Assembly: GCA_902527245.1 (NCBI GenBank)
Contig: CABZOI010000007.1
Location: 1 to 64,000, forward strand
Direction of reading: 5' to 3'
DNA length: 64,000 nucleotides
Source of the DNA: an uncultured SAR92 cluster bacterium
GTDB taxonomy: Bacteria > Pseudomonadota > Gammaproteobacteria > Pseudomonadales > Porticoccaceae
Below, one piece after another: positions 9,996 through 19,822 of the stretch (position 1 is the first letter of the stretch; each line of letters starts with the position of its first letter). The position numbers and the translations under genes are program-made. The notes beneath the pieces were generated by a model, which worked only from the letters and a program-made list of their open reading frames with translations, ran no database searches and had not been told where the DNA came from.

Positions 9996-11300
9996 ATGAC
10001 AGATAAAGGTGGACTTAGCGATTCCGGAAAACTATTGTTTTGCTCATTCTGTGGGAAGAATCAAAATGAGGTCAGACGCCTTATAGCGGGACCATCAGTC
10101 TATATTTGTGACGAGTGCGTCGACCTCTGTAATGACATAATCTCTGAGGAAGCTCAAACTAATGAATCAGAGTCGAGCAGTGATAAACTTCCGGTGCCTT
10201 TGGAAATAAAGAGTATTCTGGATGATTACGTGATTGGCCAAGAAAAAGCCAAAAGAATCCTGAGTGTTGCCGTGTATAACCATTATAAGAGACTTCAAAG
10301 CTCTGCCTCTGCAAATCCTGTCAAAGAGCAGATTGAGCTCGGAAAGAGTAATATTTTACTTATTGGGCCAACGGGTTGTGGGAAAACGTTACTTGCAGAA
10401 ACGCTTGCTAGGCTGCTTGATGTTCCCTTTACAATTGCAGATGCGACCACACTCACTGAAGCTGGTTATGTGGGTGAAGATGTAGAAAACATAATTCAAA
10501 AGTTACTCCAAAAATGTGACTATGATGTTGATAAAGCTCAACGTGGCATTGTCTACATTGACGAAATTGATAAGATATCTCGTAAGTCAGATAATCCCTC
10601 GATTACCAGAGATGTCTCAGGCGAGGGTGTCCAACAAGCTTTATTAAAGCTGATAGAGGGTACCATAGCCTCGGTTCCACCCCAAGGAGGGAGAAAACAT
10701 CCCCAGCAAGAGTTTCTTCAGGTGGATACATCAAATATATTATTTGTATGCGGTGGGGCTTTTGCGGGTCTTGAAAAAGTAATTAGAGACCGATCAGCTA
10801 AGGGCGGCATTGGATTTAGTGCGGAGGTAATGAGTAAAGACTCGCAGAAGTCGATTGGTGAAACGCTCCTTGAAGTCGAACCGGAAGATCTGATTGGATA
10901 TGGATTAATACCAGAATTTATTGGAAGATTGCCTGTGGTAGCTACCCTTCAGGAATTAGACGAAGATGCGCTCGTTAGTATCTTGGTCAAACCAAAGAAT
11001 GCTCTCACTAAGCAATACCAGGCAATGTTCGAAATGGAAAATGTAGATCTAGATTTGAGAGAAGACGCACTAAAGGCAATAGCGAAAAAGGCGATAGAGC
11101 GTAAGACGGGTGCTCGAGGTTTGAGATCCATCATTGAAGCGACTTTGTTAGATACGATGTACAAGGTGCCATCTGAATCAGGAGTCATAAAGGTCGTCGT
11201 CGATAAGACAGTGATTGATGGAGAAAGCTCTCCAAAACTTGTGTATGAAAAGACAGAATCAGATGCGTCTTTAAGCGAAAGCGAACTGCAAAGCGGGTAA
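9996..11300 (+). CDS. clpX: Clp protease ATP-binding unfoldase ClpX
   Basis: 434 residues. The N-terminal C4 zinc-binding domain has Cys16, Cys19, Cys38 and Cys41. The AAA+ module has Walker A GPTGCGKT (124-131), the pore loop GYVGED, Walker B with Asp189-Glu190 in YIDEIDK, and the GGRKHP loop used in substrate engagement. It unfolds tagged substrates and feeds them to ClpP. AAGGAG lies just upstream of the ATG. The C-terminal extension is short and Ser/Glu-rich. Confidence 0.98.
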   Translation: MTDKGGLSDSGKLLFCSFCGKNQNEVRRLIAGPSVYICDECVDLCNDIISEEAQTNESESSSDKLPVPLEIKSILDDYVIGQEKAKRILSVAVYNHYKRLQSSASANPVKEQIELGKSNILLIGPTGCGKTLLAETLARLLDVPFTIADATTLTEAGYVGEDVENIIQKLLQKCDYDVDKAQRGIVYIDEIDKISRKSDNPSITRDVSGEGVQQALLKLIEGTIASVPPQGGRKHPQQEFLQVDTSNILFVCGGAFAGLEKVIRDRSAKGGIGFSAEVMSKDSQKSIGETLLEVEPEDLIGYGLIPEFIGRLPVVATLQELDEDALVSILVKPKNALTKQYQAMFEMENVDLDLREDALKAIAKKAIERKTGARGLRSIIEATLLDTMYKVPSESGVIKVVVDKTVIDGESSPKLVYEKTESDASLSESELQSG

Positions 11301-11322
11301 TACCTAAAATATTCAAAAACTC

Positions 11323-11349
11323 CTTGTTTTCTTATTTTTTGCCCCTACT
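11323..11349 (+). promoter_or_regulatory. Candidate heat-shock (sigma32-like) promoter of lon
   Basis: CTTGTT (11323-11328), a 13-base spacer and CCCCTACT (11342-11349) resemble the sigma32 consensus CTTGAA-N13-17-CCCCAT. It lies in the 86-base clpX-lon gap, 37 bases before the lon start. lon is a known sigma32 target in E. coli. Confidence 0.45.
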
Positions 11350-11386
11350 TATTTAGTATGGGTATATTTTTATAAAAGGAATCATT

Positions 11387-13798
11387 ATGACTGAAGATTT
11401 AAAACGAGAGATCTTTGCGTTGCCGGTTTTGAGCTTGAGAGATGTAATCGTTTACCCCCACATGGTTATACCCCTCTTTGTGGGGAGAAAAGCCTCCATA
11501 GTAGCCCTAGAAAGAGCAATGGAAAGTGATAAAAGAATCGTTCTAGTGGCACAAAAAGACCCTTCGGTTGACAATCCAAAAGAAAATGATATCTACAAGG
11601 TTGGGACTGTAGCGACCGTTCTGCAGATGCTCAAATTGCCTGATGGAACCCTTAAGGTTTTGGTTGAAGGTCAAAATCGCTGCAAGTTACTAGAGGTAAA
11701 AGATGACGGAAACTTCATTGAGTCGTCAGTTGAAGCACTAGCGTGTCCTAAGGATGTTAGTGAGGAAACTGGCGTTTTGGTGAGGTCAACAAAGGCACTC
11801 TTTGAGCAATATGTTAACTTAAATAAAAAGATCCCTGTAGAGGTTGTTTCCACTTTATCGGATATCGATGATGCAGATCGTTTAGCCGACACCGTTGTGT
11901 CACATATGACTCTGCCCCTCGACCAAAAACAAATGATTTTAGAATTGGATGTTATCTCTGAGCGTTTAAAAAAATTAATCAGTTTCATTGACTCGGAACT
12001 TGATCTTCTAAAAGTTGAAGAGAAAATCAGAGGTCGAGTAAAAAAACAAATGGAGAAAAGTCAGAAGGAATACTACCTAAATGAGCAGATGAAGGCTATT
12101 CAAAAAGAGCTTGGAGATCAAGAGGGAAATGCCACAGAGGCTGATATTTTAAGAGAGAAGATTGAAAACTCAGGTATGCCTAAAAGTGCTAATGAAAAGG
12201 CTTTTTCTGAATTGAATAAACTAAAAATGATGTCACCAATGTCGGCGGAAGCATCAGTTATAAGAAACTATCTAGATTGGATGGTGAAAATACCATGGAA
12301 AAAGCGCACTAAAATAAAGAATGATCTCAACGTTGCTGATAAAGTTTTGAATGCTGATCACCATGGTTTAGAAGAAGTCAAAGAAAGGATTTTAGAGTTC
12401 TTGGCGGTCCAAAAAAGAGTTAAAAAGCTAAAGGGCCCTATTTTATGTTTGGTTGGTCCTCCGGGTGTTGGGAAAACCTCGCTGGGTGAATCGATAGCGA
12501 AGGCAACCGGGAGAAAATTTGGTCGAATGAGTCTCGGAGGTGTCAGAGATGAGGCTGAGATAAGAGGACATAGACGCACATATATTGGGTCATTGCCGGG
12601 CAAATTAATTCAAAAACTATCTAAGATTGGTACCAAAAATCCCCTATTTTTACTTGATGAGATTGATAAAATGGGTATGGATTACAGAGGTGATCCTGCC
12701 TCTGCTTTGTTAGAGGTTCTTGATCCTGAGCAAAATCATTCATTCAATGATCATTATTTAGAAATTGATTACGACTTGTCAGAGATAATGTTCATCTGTA
12801 CTGCAAACTCATTGAATATACCAGGCCCTTTGCTAGACAGAATGGAGATCATAAGAATACCTGGATATACAGAGGATGAGAAAGTTGAAATAGCCGATAA
12901 GTATCTGATTCCAAAGCAAATAAAGGCAAACGGTCTCAAAGAATCCGAAATTGAGATAGAGCGAGAAGCCTTGAAAGATACCATCCGATTCTACACGAAA
13001 GAAGCGGGTGTTAGAGGGTTAGAAAAAGCAATTGCGAAAATCTGCAGAAAAATCGCTACAAAGCATGTTAAATCGGGGCTGGTTATTAAAGATATGGTCC
13101 AGAGTAAATATTTGGAGGAGCTGTTAGGTGTCAGAAAATTTGATTTTGGGAGAGCTGATAGCAAAAACCAGATTGGTCAAGTAACGGGACTCGCCTGGAC
13201 ACAAGTAGGTGGAGAACTTTTAAATATTGAAACCTCAGCTATACCAGGTAGTGGGAAGGTAATAAAAACAGGATCGCTGGGCGATGTGATGCAAGAATCA
13301 ATTCAGGCAGCGCTCACAGTTGTAAGAAATCGTGCTCAGTCCTTGGGTATTTATAGAAATTTTTATAATGAAAAAGACTTACACATTCATGTCCCAGAAG
13401 GGGCAACACCAAAAGATGGGCCTTCAGCAGGGATAGGTATGTGTACATCCATTGTTTCTGTATTGACTGGAATCCCTGTTCGATCCGACACTGCAATGAC
13501 CGGAGAGATAACGCTGCATGGACAGGTTTTGAAAATCGGGGGGCTTAAGGAAAAGCTTCTTGCAGCTCATCGAGGTGGCATTAAAAATGTAATCATTCCT
13601 CAAGAAAATGCAGGTGATCTGAAAGAGGTACCGAAAAATATTACCCAAGACTTGAATATTAAGCCAGTCAGTTGGATTGATGAGGTCTTGCAAATCGCAC
13701 TGGAATCAAAAACAAAACCCTTGAGTGAGGCCGATTTTATGGGTGAAAACGCAAAAAAATCCCATAGTCGGGAGGATAATAGGCCAAGCACTCACTAG
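11387..13798 (+). CDS. lon: ATP-dependent protease La (Lon)
   Basis: 803 residues. The order is an N-terminal LON substrate-binding domain ([15 protein letters not shown]), a coiled-coil middle region, an AAA+ domain with Walker A GPPGVGKT (357-364), and a protease domain with Ser680 in [11 protein letters not shown] and Lys723 in GLKEKLLAA. These match E. coli Ser679 and Lys722 with a one-residue offset. It degrades misfolded and regulatory proteins in the cytoplasm. AAAAGGA precedes the ATG. The last 25 residues are a polar tail of low conservation. Confidence 0.98.
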   Translation: MTEDLKREIFALPVLSLRDVIVYPHMVIPLFVGRKASIVALERAMESDKRIVLVAQKDPSVDNPKENDIYKVGTVATVLQMLKLPDGTLKVLVEGQNRCKLLEVKDDGNFIESSVEALACPKDVSEETGVLVRSTKALFEQYVNLNKKIPVEVVSTLSDIDDADRLADTVVSHMTLPLDQKQMILELDVISERLKKLISFIDSELDLLKVEEKIRGRVKKQMEKSQKEYYLNEQMKAIQKELGDQEGNATEADILREKIENSGMPKSANEKAFSELNKLKMMSPMSAEASVIRNYLDWMVKIPWKKRTKIKNDLNVADKVLNADHHGLEEVKERILEFLAVQKRVKKLKGPILCLVGPPGVGKTSLGESIAKATGRKFGRMSLGGVRDEAEIRGHRRTYIGSLPGKLIQKLSKIGTKNPLFLLDEIDKMGMDYRGDPASALLEVLDPEQNHSFNDHYLEIDYDLSEIMFICTANSLNIPGPLLDRMEIIRIPGYTEDEKVEIADKYLIPKQIKANGLKESEIEIEREALKDTIRFYTKEAGVRGLEKAIAKICRKIATKHVKSGLVIKDMVQSKYLEELLGVRKFDFGRADSKNQIGQVTGLAWTQVGGELLNIETSAIPGSGKVIKTGSLGDVMQESIQAALTVVRNRAQSLGIYRNFYNEKDLHIHVPEGATPKDGPSAGIGMCTSIVSVLTGIPVRSDTAMTGEITLHGQVLKIGGLKEKLLAAHRGGIKNVIIPQENAGDLKEVPKNITQDLNIKPVSWIDEVLQIALESKTKPLSEADFMGENAKKSHSREDNRPSTH

Positions 13799-13833
13799 AA
13801 CGCCTACAAAATGAAGTTTTTTCTTAAGACCGC

Positions 13834-13863
13834 TTGACCCACCTGGGTTCATATTGGTATAAA
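13834..13863 (+). promoter_or_regulatory. Promoter of hupB
   Basis: TTGACC (13834-13839), an 18-base spacer and TATAAA (13858-13863) form a good sigma70 promoter. The predicted leader of about 85 bases contains an AGCCCC/GGGGCT hairpin (13897-13902 with 13916-13921) just before the ribosome-binding site. Confidence 0.6.
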
Positions 13864-13956
13864 GTATGTCAGCGGCGATAAATGCGCTCAAAAGTGAGCC
13901 CCCTTATTAACAATTGGGGCTACCCAAGAAAATTTAACTAAAAAAAGGGGAATATT

Positions 13957-14229
13957 GTGAATAAATCTGAATTAATTGATGCAATTGCATCTGGTGCAGA
14001 CGTATCTAAAGCTTCTGCTGGAAGAGCTCTTGATTCTGCTATCGGTGCAATTACAGGTGCTTTAAAAAGCGGAGACTCTGTTTCATTAGTTGGCTTCGGT
14101 ACTTTTTCTGTGAAGCACCGAGCTGCGAGAGCAGGAAGGAATCCTCAGACTGGAGCAGAAATTCAAATAGCCGCGGCAAACGTTCCAAGCTTCAAAGCTG
14201 GAAAAGCACTGAAAGATGCGGTGAACTGA
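13957..14229 (+). CDS. hupB: DNA-binding protein HU-beta
   Basis: 90 residues, the standard HU length. The N-terminal dimerisation helices start [11 protein letters not shown], the core has GFGTFSV, and the DNA-intercalating arm includes [12 protein letters not shown] with its conserved proline. It begins with GTG at 13957; AAAAGGGG seven bases upstream supports that start. HU bends and compacts DNA. It sits between lon and ppiD as in E. coli and has its own promoter and a strong terminator. Confidence 0.97.
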   Translation: MNKSELIDAIASGADVSKASAGRALDSAIGAITGALKSGDSVSLVGFGTFSVKHRAARAGRNPQTGAEIQIAAANVPSFKAGKALKDAVN

Positions 14230-14255
14230 TAGAATCAAATTTGTAATTATGTTTC

Positions 14256-14282
14256 AAAGGCGCATTTTAATGCGCCTTTTTT
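14256..14282 (+). terminator. Intrinsic terminator of hupB
   Basis: A perfect 10-bp stem (AAAGGCGCAT 14256-14265 and ATGCGCCTTT 14270-14279) with a TTTA loop ends in a run of six T. It lies 27 bases after the hupB stop and 12 bases before the ppiD start codon. Confidence 0.9.
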
Positions 14283-14294
14283 AATGGTTGAGTC

Positions 14295-16148
14295 ATGTTA
14301 GAAAGTTTTAGATCAAATATGAAGGGAGTCGCATTAGGAATTACTATTCTTATAGCGGTGGTATTTATTTTTTCTGGCACAGGGACAGTTTTTCTTGCCA
14401 ATTCTTCTGACGGTGCTGTTGCTTCGGTTGGAGAAGCAGAGATAAGTGAGTTTGATTTATTGCGATCAATAAGTAACCAGAAACAGCAGATTTTGGAACA
14501 GAACCCTGATCTTGATACATCATTGATAAGCGATGATATTCTTAGGCCTGCCGCACTTGAAAGATTAATAAGACGCGAGGTGCTTGTGCAAACAGCACAA
14601 AAAAACGGACTCAGTATGTCTGAAAGTTCTATTAACTCTGAAATATTAAATGTCGAAGGATTCAAGACAGACGGAAAGTTTGATCAAGATAGGTACAAAT
14701 TTGTACTTCAAAATCAAGGTTACACGCATGCTTCATTTAAGCAAATGCTTAATAATGATCTCGTTGTCCAGCAACTTATCAGTGGTGTTTCGGAGACGGC
14801 TTTTGTCACTGAATTTGAAAATCAATCGCTTGCATCTATATCTGAACAGTCAAGAACATATTATTATTTAACGATCCCAGTGAATAAGTACAGCTCAGAG
14901 GTCTCAGTCTCAGACAATGAAATCTCTGATTTTTATCAAAATAATCCAAATGACTTCATGACAGAGGAACAATTAAAGATAGATTACATAGAATTAAAAC
15001 CAGAAATGTTGGCCGACAAAAATGCGATATCCGAAGAAATGGTACAAACGCGTTTTGAAGCCGAGCTTGCAGATCTTGATTTTACTGAGTCCAGAAGAGT
15101 GTCGCACATTTTAATTACTGAAAACAACGATACCTTGATTGATGAGATAAATGCCAAGATTGCAGCGAATGCTTCATTTGAATCCTTGGTGTCTGAATAT
15201 TCAGAGGATTTTGGTTCAGCATCTGTGGGTGGTGATTTAGGTTTTACCTCTGGTGAAACATTTCCAGATTCGTTTGAAGAGGCAGTTATGGAGTTAAACA
15301 TAGGAGAGGTCTCAGGCCCTGTTCAGACTGAATCAGGAATACACTTTATAAAGTTAACTGAAATTCAAAAAGACGAGTATGTTTATGAGGATGAGAAAGC
15401 ACGTATCATGGAGGATCTTGCCAATGAAGCAGTTTCTGAAATTTTTGTGGAGAAGTTGGAAATTTTAAGGGAGCTCAGCTTTAATGCTGAGTCACTTTCG
15501 GAAGTCGCAGAGGACGCAGGCTTGTTAGTAAAGACGACTGACTATTTTCCACGCTCTGGAGGAAAGGGAGTCGCGTCAAACAACGTGGTTATCAATGCAG
15601 CTTTTTCTGATGAGGTGTTAGTAGAAGGTTATGCTAGCGAGGTTTTAGAATTGGGAGATGACTATTTTACAGTAATAAAGTTAAATGAGTTCAAAGATGA
15701 GGAGCTTAGACCTCTTACTGAAGTTAAAGATAGTATTAATGAGAAACTAGCTGATGAAAAATTAGAGATTTTGATGAAAGAAGAGTCAGAAAAGCTTTTG
15801 GTTGAATTACGTGATGGAGAAACGATTGAGGCGTTAGCTAAAGAAAATAATCTTGATTGGCAAGTTGTTTTATCAGCAAGCAGGCGAGTTACAGAGCAAA
15901 ATCCTGAAATAAATGCGGAGGTATTTAAATTAAATACGCCAAATGGCAGTCCGACTTATGATTATTTTATCATGAAAAACGGTGATTTTGTGGTGGCCTC
16001 TCTTGAGTCCGTATCCAGCGGGGACTACTCTTCCGCTGAAGAATCAGTGCAAAATGGAATAATTACGGCAAATTTATCTATCAATCAAAGTACCGAGTTA
16101 CAAGGTTTTGAAGAAGCATCGAGAGAAAAACTAACAATCGTTCAATGA
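14295..16148 (+). CDS. ppiD: PpiD-type periplasmic folding chaperone, inner-membrane anchored
   Basis: 617 residues. A short cytoplasmic start is followed by one membrane helix (about residues 12-34, GVALGITILIAVVFIFSG), a SurA/PpiD-like chaperone region, and a parvulin domain at about residues 265-355 (SRRVSHILI, GGDLGF, GIHFIKL). It helps newly exported proteins fold at the SecYEG exit. Parvulin residues look reasonably kept, although PpiD of E. coli has little isomerase activity. It follows HU, its usual neighbour, and its stop is only six bases from the convergent mltD stop. Confidence 0.93.
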   Translation: MLESFRSNMKGVALGITILIAVVFIFSGTGTVFLANSSDGAVASVGEAEISEFDLLRSISNQKQQILEQNPDLDTSLISDDILRPAALERLIRREVLVQTAQKNGLSMSESSINSEILNVEGFKTDGKFDQDRYKFVLQNQGYTHASFKQMLNNDLVVQQLISGVSETAFVTEFENQSLASISEQSRTYYYLTIPVNKYSSEVSVSDNEISDFYQNNPNDFMTEEQLKIDYIELKPEMLADKNAISEEMVQTRFEAELADLDFTESRRVSHILITENNDTLIDEINAKIAANASFESLVSEYSEDFGSASVGGDLGFTSGETFPDSFEEAVMELNIGEVSGPVQTESGIHFIKLTEIQKDEYVYEDEKARIMEDLANEAVSEIFVEKLEILRELSFNAESLSEVAEDAGLLVKTTDYFPRSGGKGVASNNVVINAAFSDEVLVEGYASEVLELGDDYFTVIKLNEFKDEELRPLTEVKDSINEKLADEKLEILMKEESEKLLVELRDGETIEALAKENNLDWQVVLSASRRVTEQNPEINAEVFKLNTPNGSPTYDYFIMKNGDFVVASLESVSSGDYSSAEESVQNGIITANLSINQSTELQGFEEASREKLTIVQ

Positions 16149-16154
16149 GAGTAA

Positions 16155-17762
16155 TTAGATACGCATTGCGTCAACAACGAGAACAAGCGTTTGTCCTGGA
16201 TGAATATATTTAGCATTTGCAACTGAATTCATTTGTTTAATTTGTTTCACAGATATTGAGAATCTTTCAGCGATTAGATACAAGGAATCGCCAGGCTTGA
16301 CTTTATAAAAGATTCTTCTCTCATGACGTTGTTCGACTTTACTTGTTTGAATCTGGATTTGAAGAAGTTCACCTGCCTTAATATTTGCTGAAACAAGACC
16401 ATTTTGGAGCATAATATTCTTAACCGACGTTTTATAAATTTCTGCAATCTCCGAAAGAGTGTCTCCGGGGAGAATTTCATGAGACACGATTTGAGTTGAC
16501 ATTAGACGTTTGCTCGTAATTGGCGTGCCTCGATTGTGAGGAATTTGCAATATTTTGCCTATTTTGAGAATTTCGCTTTGCAGATTATTTCTGGCTTTTA
16601 TTAACGCAATGGAGGAGTCATGATCAGCAGCAATCCTCGATAAAGTGTCTCCGCGCTCTATTTGATATTCTGAGAAGGGTAGCCAATTATTTGTATCTTC
16701 AAGACTAATAAACTCTTGAAAAAGTTTTGCAGCATGTGCGGGGAGAAGAATATTTGAGGTTCGATTAGGTGGGGTAACAGATCTACGATAACCGGGGTTA
16801 AATTTTGTGAAAGTGTTATATTGTATGCCCGCAGTTTCAATAATAGTCGAAATTTCAATTTGTTGATTAAGTTCAATTATTTTAAAAACAGGCTTATTTG
16901 GTATTGATGGTAAATTGAGTCCTAGTTTATCTTTATTTTTAATTACATATGCTAGCGCTAAAAGCTTAGGCACATAATTTTCGGTCTCAGTTGGAAGTTC
17001 TAATCCCCAAAACTGTGTGTTTTTTGAATTTTGTTTATTCTTTTGAATAGCTTTTGATAGGGTACCCTCTCCTCCATTATATGCAGCAAGAGTTAAAAGC
17101 CAGTCATTTGAAAATCTTTGGTTGAGGTATTTTAGATAATCTATTGCCACGTTCGTAGATTCGACGACGTCTCGCCTCGCATCAAACCAAAGACTCCTTT
17201 CCAAACCCAAATACTTCGCAGTTGAAGGAATAAATTGCCAAAGACCTGAAGCATGACTTTGACTATAGGCAAGTGGATCATAAGCACTTTCAATCACTGG
17301 AAGTAATGTAAGCTCCGATGGAAAGTCATTTTGTTTAATTTTTTTATGAATGTAATGGATATATGGCTCAGACTTTTGCAGTACGTTTTTTAGATACACA
17401 GGATTGCTTAATAGCCAATCTATCTGATATTTGACCGCTGGCTCTTTCTCGTGGTGATTGAGATTTAATTCGTATGAGATTAAATCCAAGATATCTTCAT
17501 TAAGGGGTGTTTTATCACTTTGTTGGTTTTGCGAGTGATCATTTAGCTTGTCAGGTTCCACATCAATTATTTGGGTCTTTTCTTGTAACTCTAATTGGTC
17601 GGGAAATTCTGAATTTTTAAATTCTGAATCGCTCTCGTTTTGGTCCATCGATGTTATGGTGCATCCGTTACTAAAAATTAAAACACAAAGCAAAAATAAA
17701 CCAAGAAAACTTCTCGATGCTTTTATATGGAAAGTTTTACAGGTAAATTTTGATTGCTTCAT
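16155..17762 (-). CDS. mltD: Membrane-bound lytic murein transglycosylase D with LysM repeats
   Basis: 535 residues from the preferred start. A signal peptide ends in a lipobox-like FSNGC about 34 residues in, predicting an outer-membrane lipoprotein. The SLT domain has the catalytic glutamate in PVIESAYDP and the family segments SGLWQFIPSTAKYLGL and LAAYNGGEG. Three LysM repeats follow (IERGDTLSRIA, ILPGDTLSEIA, VKPGDSLYLIA) for peptidoglycan binding. An ATG seven codons upstream (17783) lacks a ribosome-binding site, whereas GAG is spaced nine bases before 17762. It cleaves peptidoglycan to anhydromuropeptides. It is divergent from the yafS-like/rnhA operon; in E. coli gloB lies in this position but is absent here. 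Confidence 0.93.
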   Translation of the reverse strand: MKQSKFTCKTFHIKASRSFLGLFLLCVLIFSNGCTITSMDQNESDSEFKNSEFPDQLELQEKTQIIDVEPDKLNDHSQNQQSDKTPLNEDILDLISYELNLNHHEKEPAVKYQIDWLLSNPVYLKNVLQKSEPYIHYIHKKIKQNDFPSELTLLPVIESAYDPLAYSQSHASGLWQFIPSTAKYLGLERSLWFDARRDVVESTNVAIDYLKYLNQRFSNDWLLTLAAYNGGEGTLSKAIQKNKQNSKNTQFWGLELPTETENYVPKLLALAYVIKNKDKLGLNLPSIPNKPVFKIIELNQQIEISTIIETAGIQYNTFTKFNPGYRRSVTPPNRTSNILLPAHAAKLFQEFISLEDTNNWLPFSEYQIERGDTLSRIAADHDSSIALIKARNNLQSEILKIGKILQIPHNRGTPITSKRLMSTQIVSHEILPGDTLSEIAEIYKTSVKNIMLQNGLVSANIKAGELLQIQIQTSKVEQRHERRIFYKVKPGDSLYLIAERFSISVKQIKQMNSVANAKYIHPGQTLVLVVDAMRI

Positions 17763-17870
17763 CAAGATATGCTCTACTTTCATTTATGTCACTATTTTAA
17801 GAGATAGCCAGGGGTTGGATTTTTTCTTATCGATGGTCGGATTTATTTGGATACTACTTGTTATACGGTG

Positions 17871-18653
17871 ATGAATAATAATAGAAATTGGCTAAATAAT
17901 CACGCTTCGGTATCTAAAAATATCCTGGAGCAAGAGTATTTGCTCGCAAAAAATATTATATCTAAATTTACCGGTTATCGATTTATGAGCCTCGGAACCA
18001 ATGCAGATGAAAGGCTCATAAAGTGTTTTGATCACAGTCATAAGTTTTGTTTTAACTCCTCTATCTCTAATAAAAAATTTAATTCAGTGGCGTCTTTTTC
18101 ACATTTGCCTCTTCCATCAGAGTCAGTTGACTGCATCCTTCTGCAGCATGTGCTGGAGTTTTCTTGTAATCCTCAGTCTATTATCTCCGAAATTTCACGA
18201 ATTATAGTCTCCGGAGGAAATTTACTAATTTTTATCATAAATCCTCTGAGCCCATTGGGTTTAAATAAATATTTGGTAAACAAATACTCCAAACGTAATG
18301 ATATTTCTTATTCCCCGCTACGAGTGAAGCGAATCATGGATTGGTTAACGCTTCTAAATTTCGATGTAGATGTCGTAATAAAAGAAAACAGTAATTGTGA
18401 TTCGACGAATTCGTCAGATACGTACGGAAAAGGTATTGATTATAAATCTTTGCCAATGAAGACTTTCAAGAAATATAGTGAACGTTTGTTTTACAATACA
18501 TACCTAATTCATGGTGTTAAAAGGCGAAATGCAGGTATTCGAGTTCCGAAAACTGAATGGAAGTTATCAACCCAAAATAAAGTGAACCTGACTGAAACAC
18601 TGAAGTTAAAGCCTAAAATTAAGACTTGGGATGAACTTAGTGGACTGATATGA
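17871..18653 (+). CDS. YafS-like SAM-methyltransferase-fold protein
   Basis: 260 residues. The segment [20 protein letters not shown], followed by an [16 protein letters not shown] strand-helix and [11 protein letters not shown], matches the Methyltransf_11 fold and E. coli YafS in particular. The SAM-binding motif I is degenerate: the expected Gly-rich loop reads [12 protein letters not shown]. Catalysis is therefore not assured. The ATG at 17871 is preferred over in-frame TTG and GTG codons just upstream. Its stop overlaps the rnhA start (ATGA), so the two are translationally coupled, as expected from the yafS-rnhA neighbourhood. Substrate unknown. Confidence 0.8.
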   Translation: MNNNRNWLNNHASVSKNILEQEYLLAKNIISKFTGYRFMSLGTNADERLIKCFDHSHKFCFNSSISNKKFNSVASFSHLPLPSESVDCILLQHVLEFSCNPQSIISEISRIIVSGGNLLIFIINPLSPLGLNKYLVNKYSKRNDISYSPLRVKRIMDWLTLLNFDVDVVIKENSNCDSTNSSDTYGKGIDYKSLPMKTFKKYSERLFYNTYLIHGVKRRNAGIRVPKTEWKLSTQNKVNLTETLKLKPKIKTWDELSGLI

Positions 18654-19084
18654 AACATGCTGTAGAAATATACACTGATGGTGCTTGTAGAGGAAATCCT
18701 GGACCTGGCGGTTGGGGTGCTCTTTTGAGATATGGAGACGTTGATAAACAGCTATATGGCGGAGAGCATCTTACAACAAATAATCGTATGGAATTGAAAG
18801 CTGTGATCGAGGCATTATCGGCGCTTAGTAAACCATGTAAAGTTACTTTGACCTCCGATTCAACATACGTATTGAAGGGTATTAGTGAGTGGTTACCAAA
18901 TTGGAAAAAGAGGGGTTGGCGAACAGCAGGGAAAAAACCTGTAAAAAATGGAGATTTATGGAAAACTCTTGATGATTTGGCAGAAATGCACGAAATAGAG
19001 TGGCACTGGGTAAAGGGTCATAGCGGTCATATCGAGAATGAGTTAGTCGATCAATTAGCGAATCGTGGGATTGATGAACTTTAA
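18650..19084 (+). CDS. rnhA: Ribonuclease HI
   Basis: 144 residues. The catalytic residues fall at the E. coli numbers: Asp10 ([15 protein letters not shown]), Glu48 (NNRMELKAV), Asp70 (TSDSTYV), His124 (KGHSGH) and Asp134. The basic handle region around [12 protein letters not shown]-like residues 81-95 is present. It degrades RNA in RNA-DNA hybrids, removing R-loops and helping mature Okazaki fragments. It starts inside the stop of the upstream gene and is followed by dnaQ after 18 bases. Confidence 0.98.
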   Translation: MKHAVEIYTDGACRGNPGPGGWGALLRYGDVDKQLYGGEHLTTNNRMELKAVIEALSALSKPCKVTLTSDSTYVLKGISEWLPNWKKRGWRTAGKKPVKNGDLWKTLDDLAEMHEIEWHWVKGHSGHIENELVDQLANRGIDEL

Positions 19085-19102
19085 TTAACGGGTTATTAAA
19101 TA

Positions 19103-19822
19103 ATGAGGCAAGTAGTTTTAGATACAGAAACGACAGGACTTGAGGTTTCAGATAATCATAGAGTAATTGAAATTGGTGCAGTAGAGATTGTTAATCGAAA
19201 ATTAACAGGTCAGCATTTTCATTATTACTTGAATCCTGAACGCGAAGTTGATCAAGGTGCTTTTGATGTGCATGGCATAGCAACGGATTTCTTAAAAGAT
19301 AAACCGCTTTTTAAGTCAATAAGCGAAGAACTACTAAAGTTCCTTAACAATGACGCTATAGTGATACATAACGCACCATTCGATTTAGCTTTTCTTAACA
19401 ACGAGTTTTTATTGGCAGGGATTGATATAGAAAATCTCGAAAAAACACATGAGATTGTGGATACCTTAAGTCTTGCACGAGAAAAGCATCCTGGACAAAA
19501 AAATAATCTTGATGCTCTTTGCAAAAGATATGAAGTAGATAATTCATCCAGAACATTGCACGGAGCCTTATTAGATTCAGAAATTCTTGCAGATGTCTAT
19601 TTAATGATGACAGGTGGACAAGTAAAAATGAATATTGATCAGGATATTTCGGATTTCGATGATCAACATTTAGAGTCTTCCATGAGTAAAGATACAAAAA
19701 AAGAGCGACAACCTACGAAGATTGTATATGCCACAGAAAAAGAGATGATTGCACATGAAAAATATCTTCGGGAAATTAATGATACTGCGGGCATATGTAT
19801 TTGGAACGAATCATTTAAGTGA
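19103..19822 (+). CDS. dnaQ: DNA polymerase III epsilon subunit, 3'-5' proofreading exonuclease
   Basis: 239 residues. The DEDDh exonuclease motifs are Asp7-Thr-Glu9 (LDTETTG), Asp94 in HNAPFDLAFLNNE, and His153/Asp158 in LHGALLDSEILADVY. The C-terminal 65 residues are variable and lysine/glutamate-rich, as expected for the linker and tail that bind the alpha subunit. In E. coli rnhA and dnaQ are divergent and overlap at their promoters, whereas here they are codirectional. The hrpA ATG follows its stop with no gap. Confidence 0.95.
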   Translation: MRQVVLDTETTGLEVSDNHRVIEIGAVEIVNRKLTGQHFHYYLNPEREVDQGAFDVHGIATDFLKDKPLFKSISEELLKFLNNDAIVIHNAPFDLAFLNNEFLLAGIDIENLEKTHEIVDTLSLAREKHPGQKNNLDALCKRYEVDNSSRTLHGALLDSEILADVYLMMTGGQVKMNIDQDISDFDDQHLESSMSKDTKKERQPTKIVYATEKEMIAHEKYLREINDTAGICIWNESFK

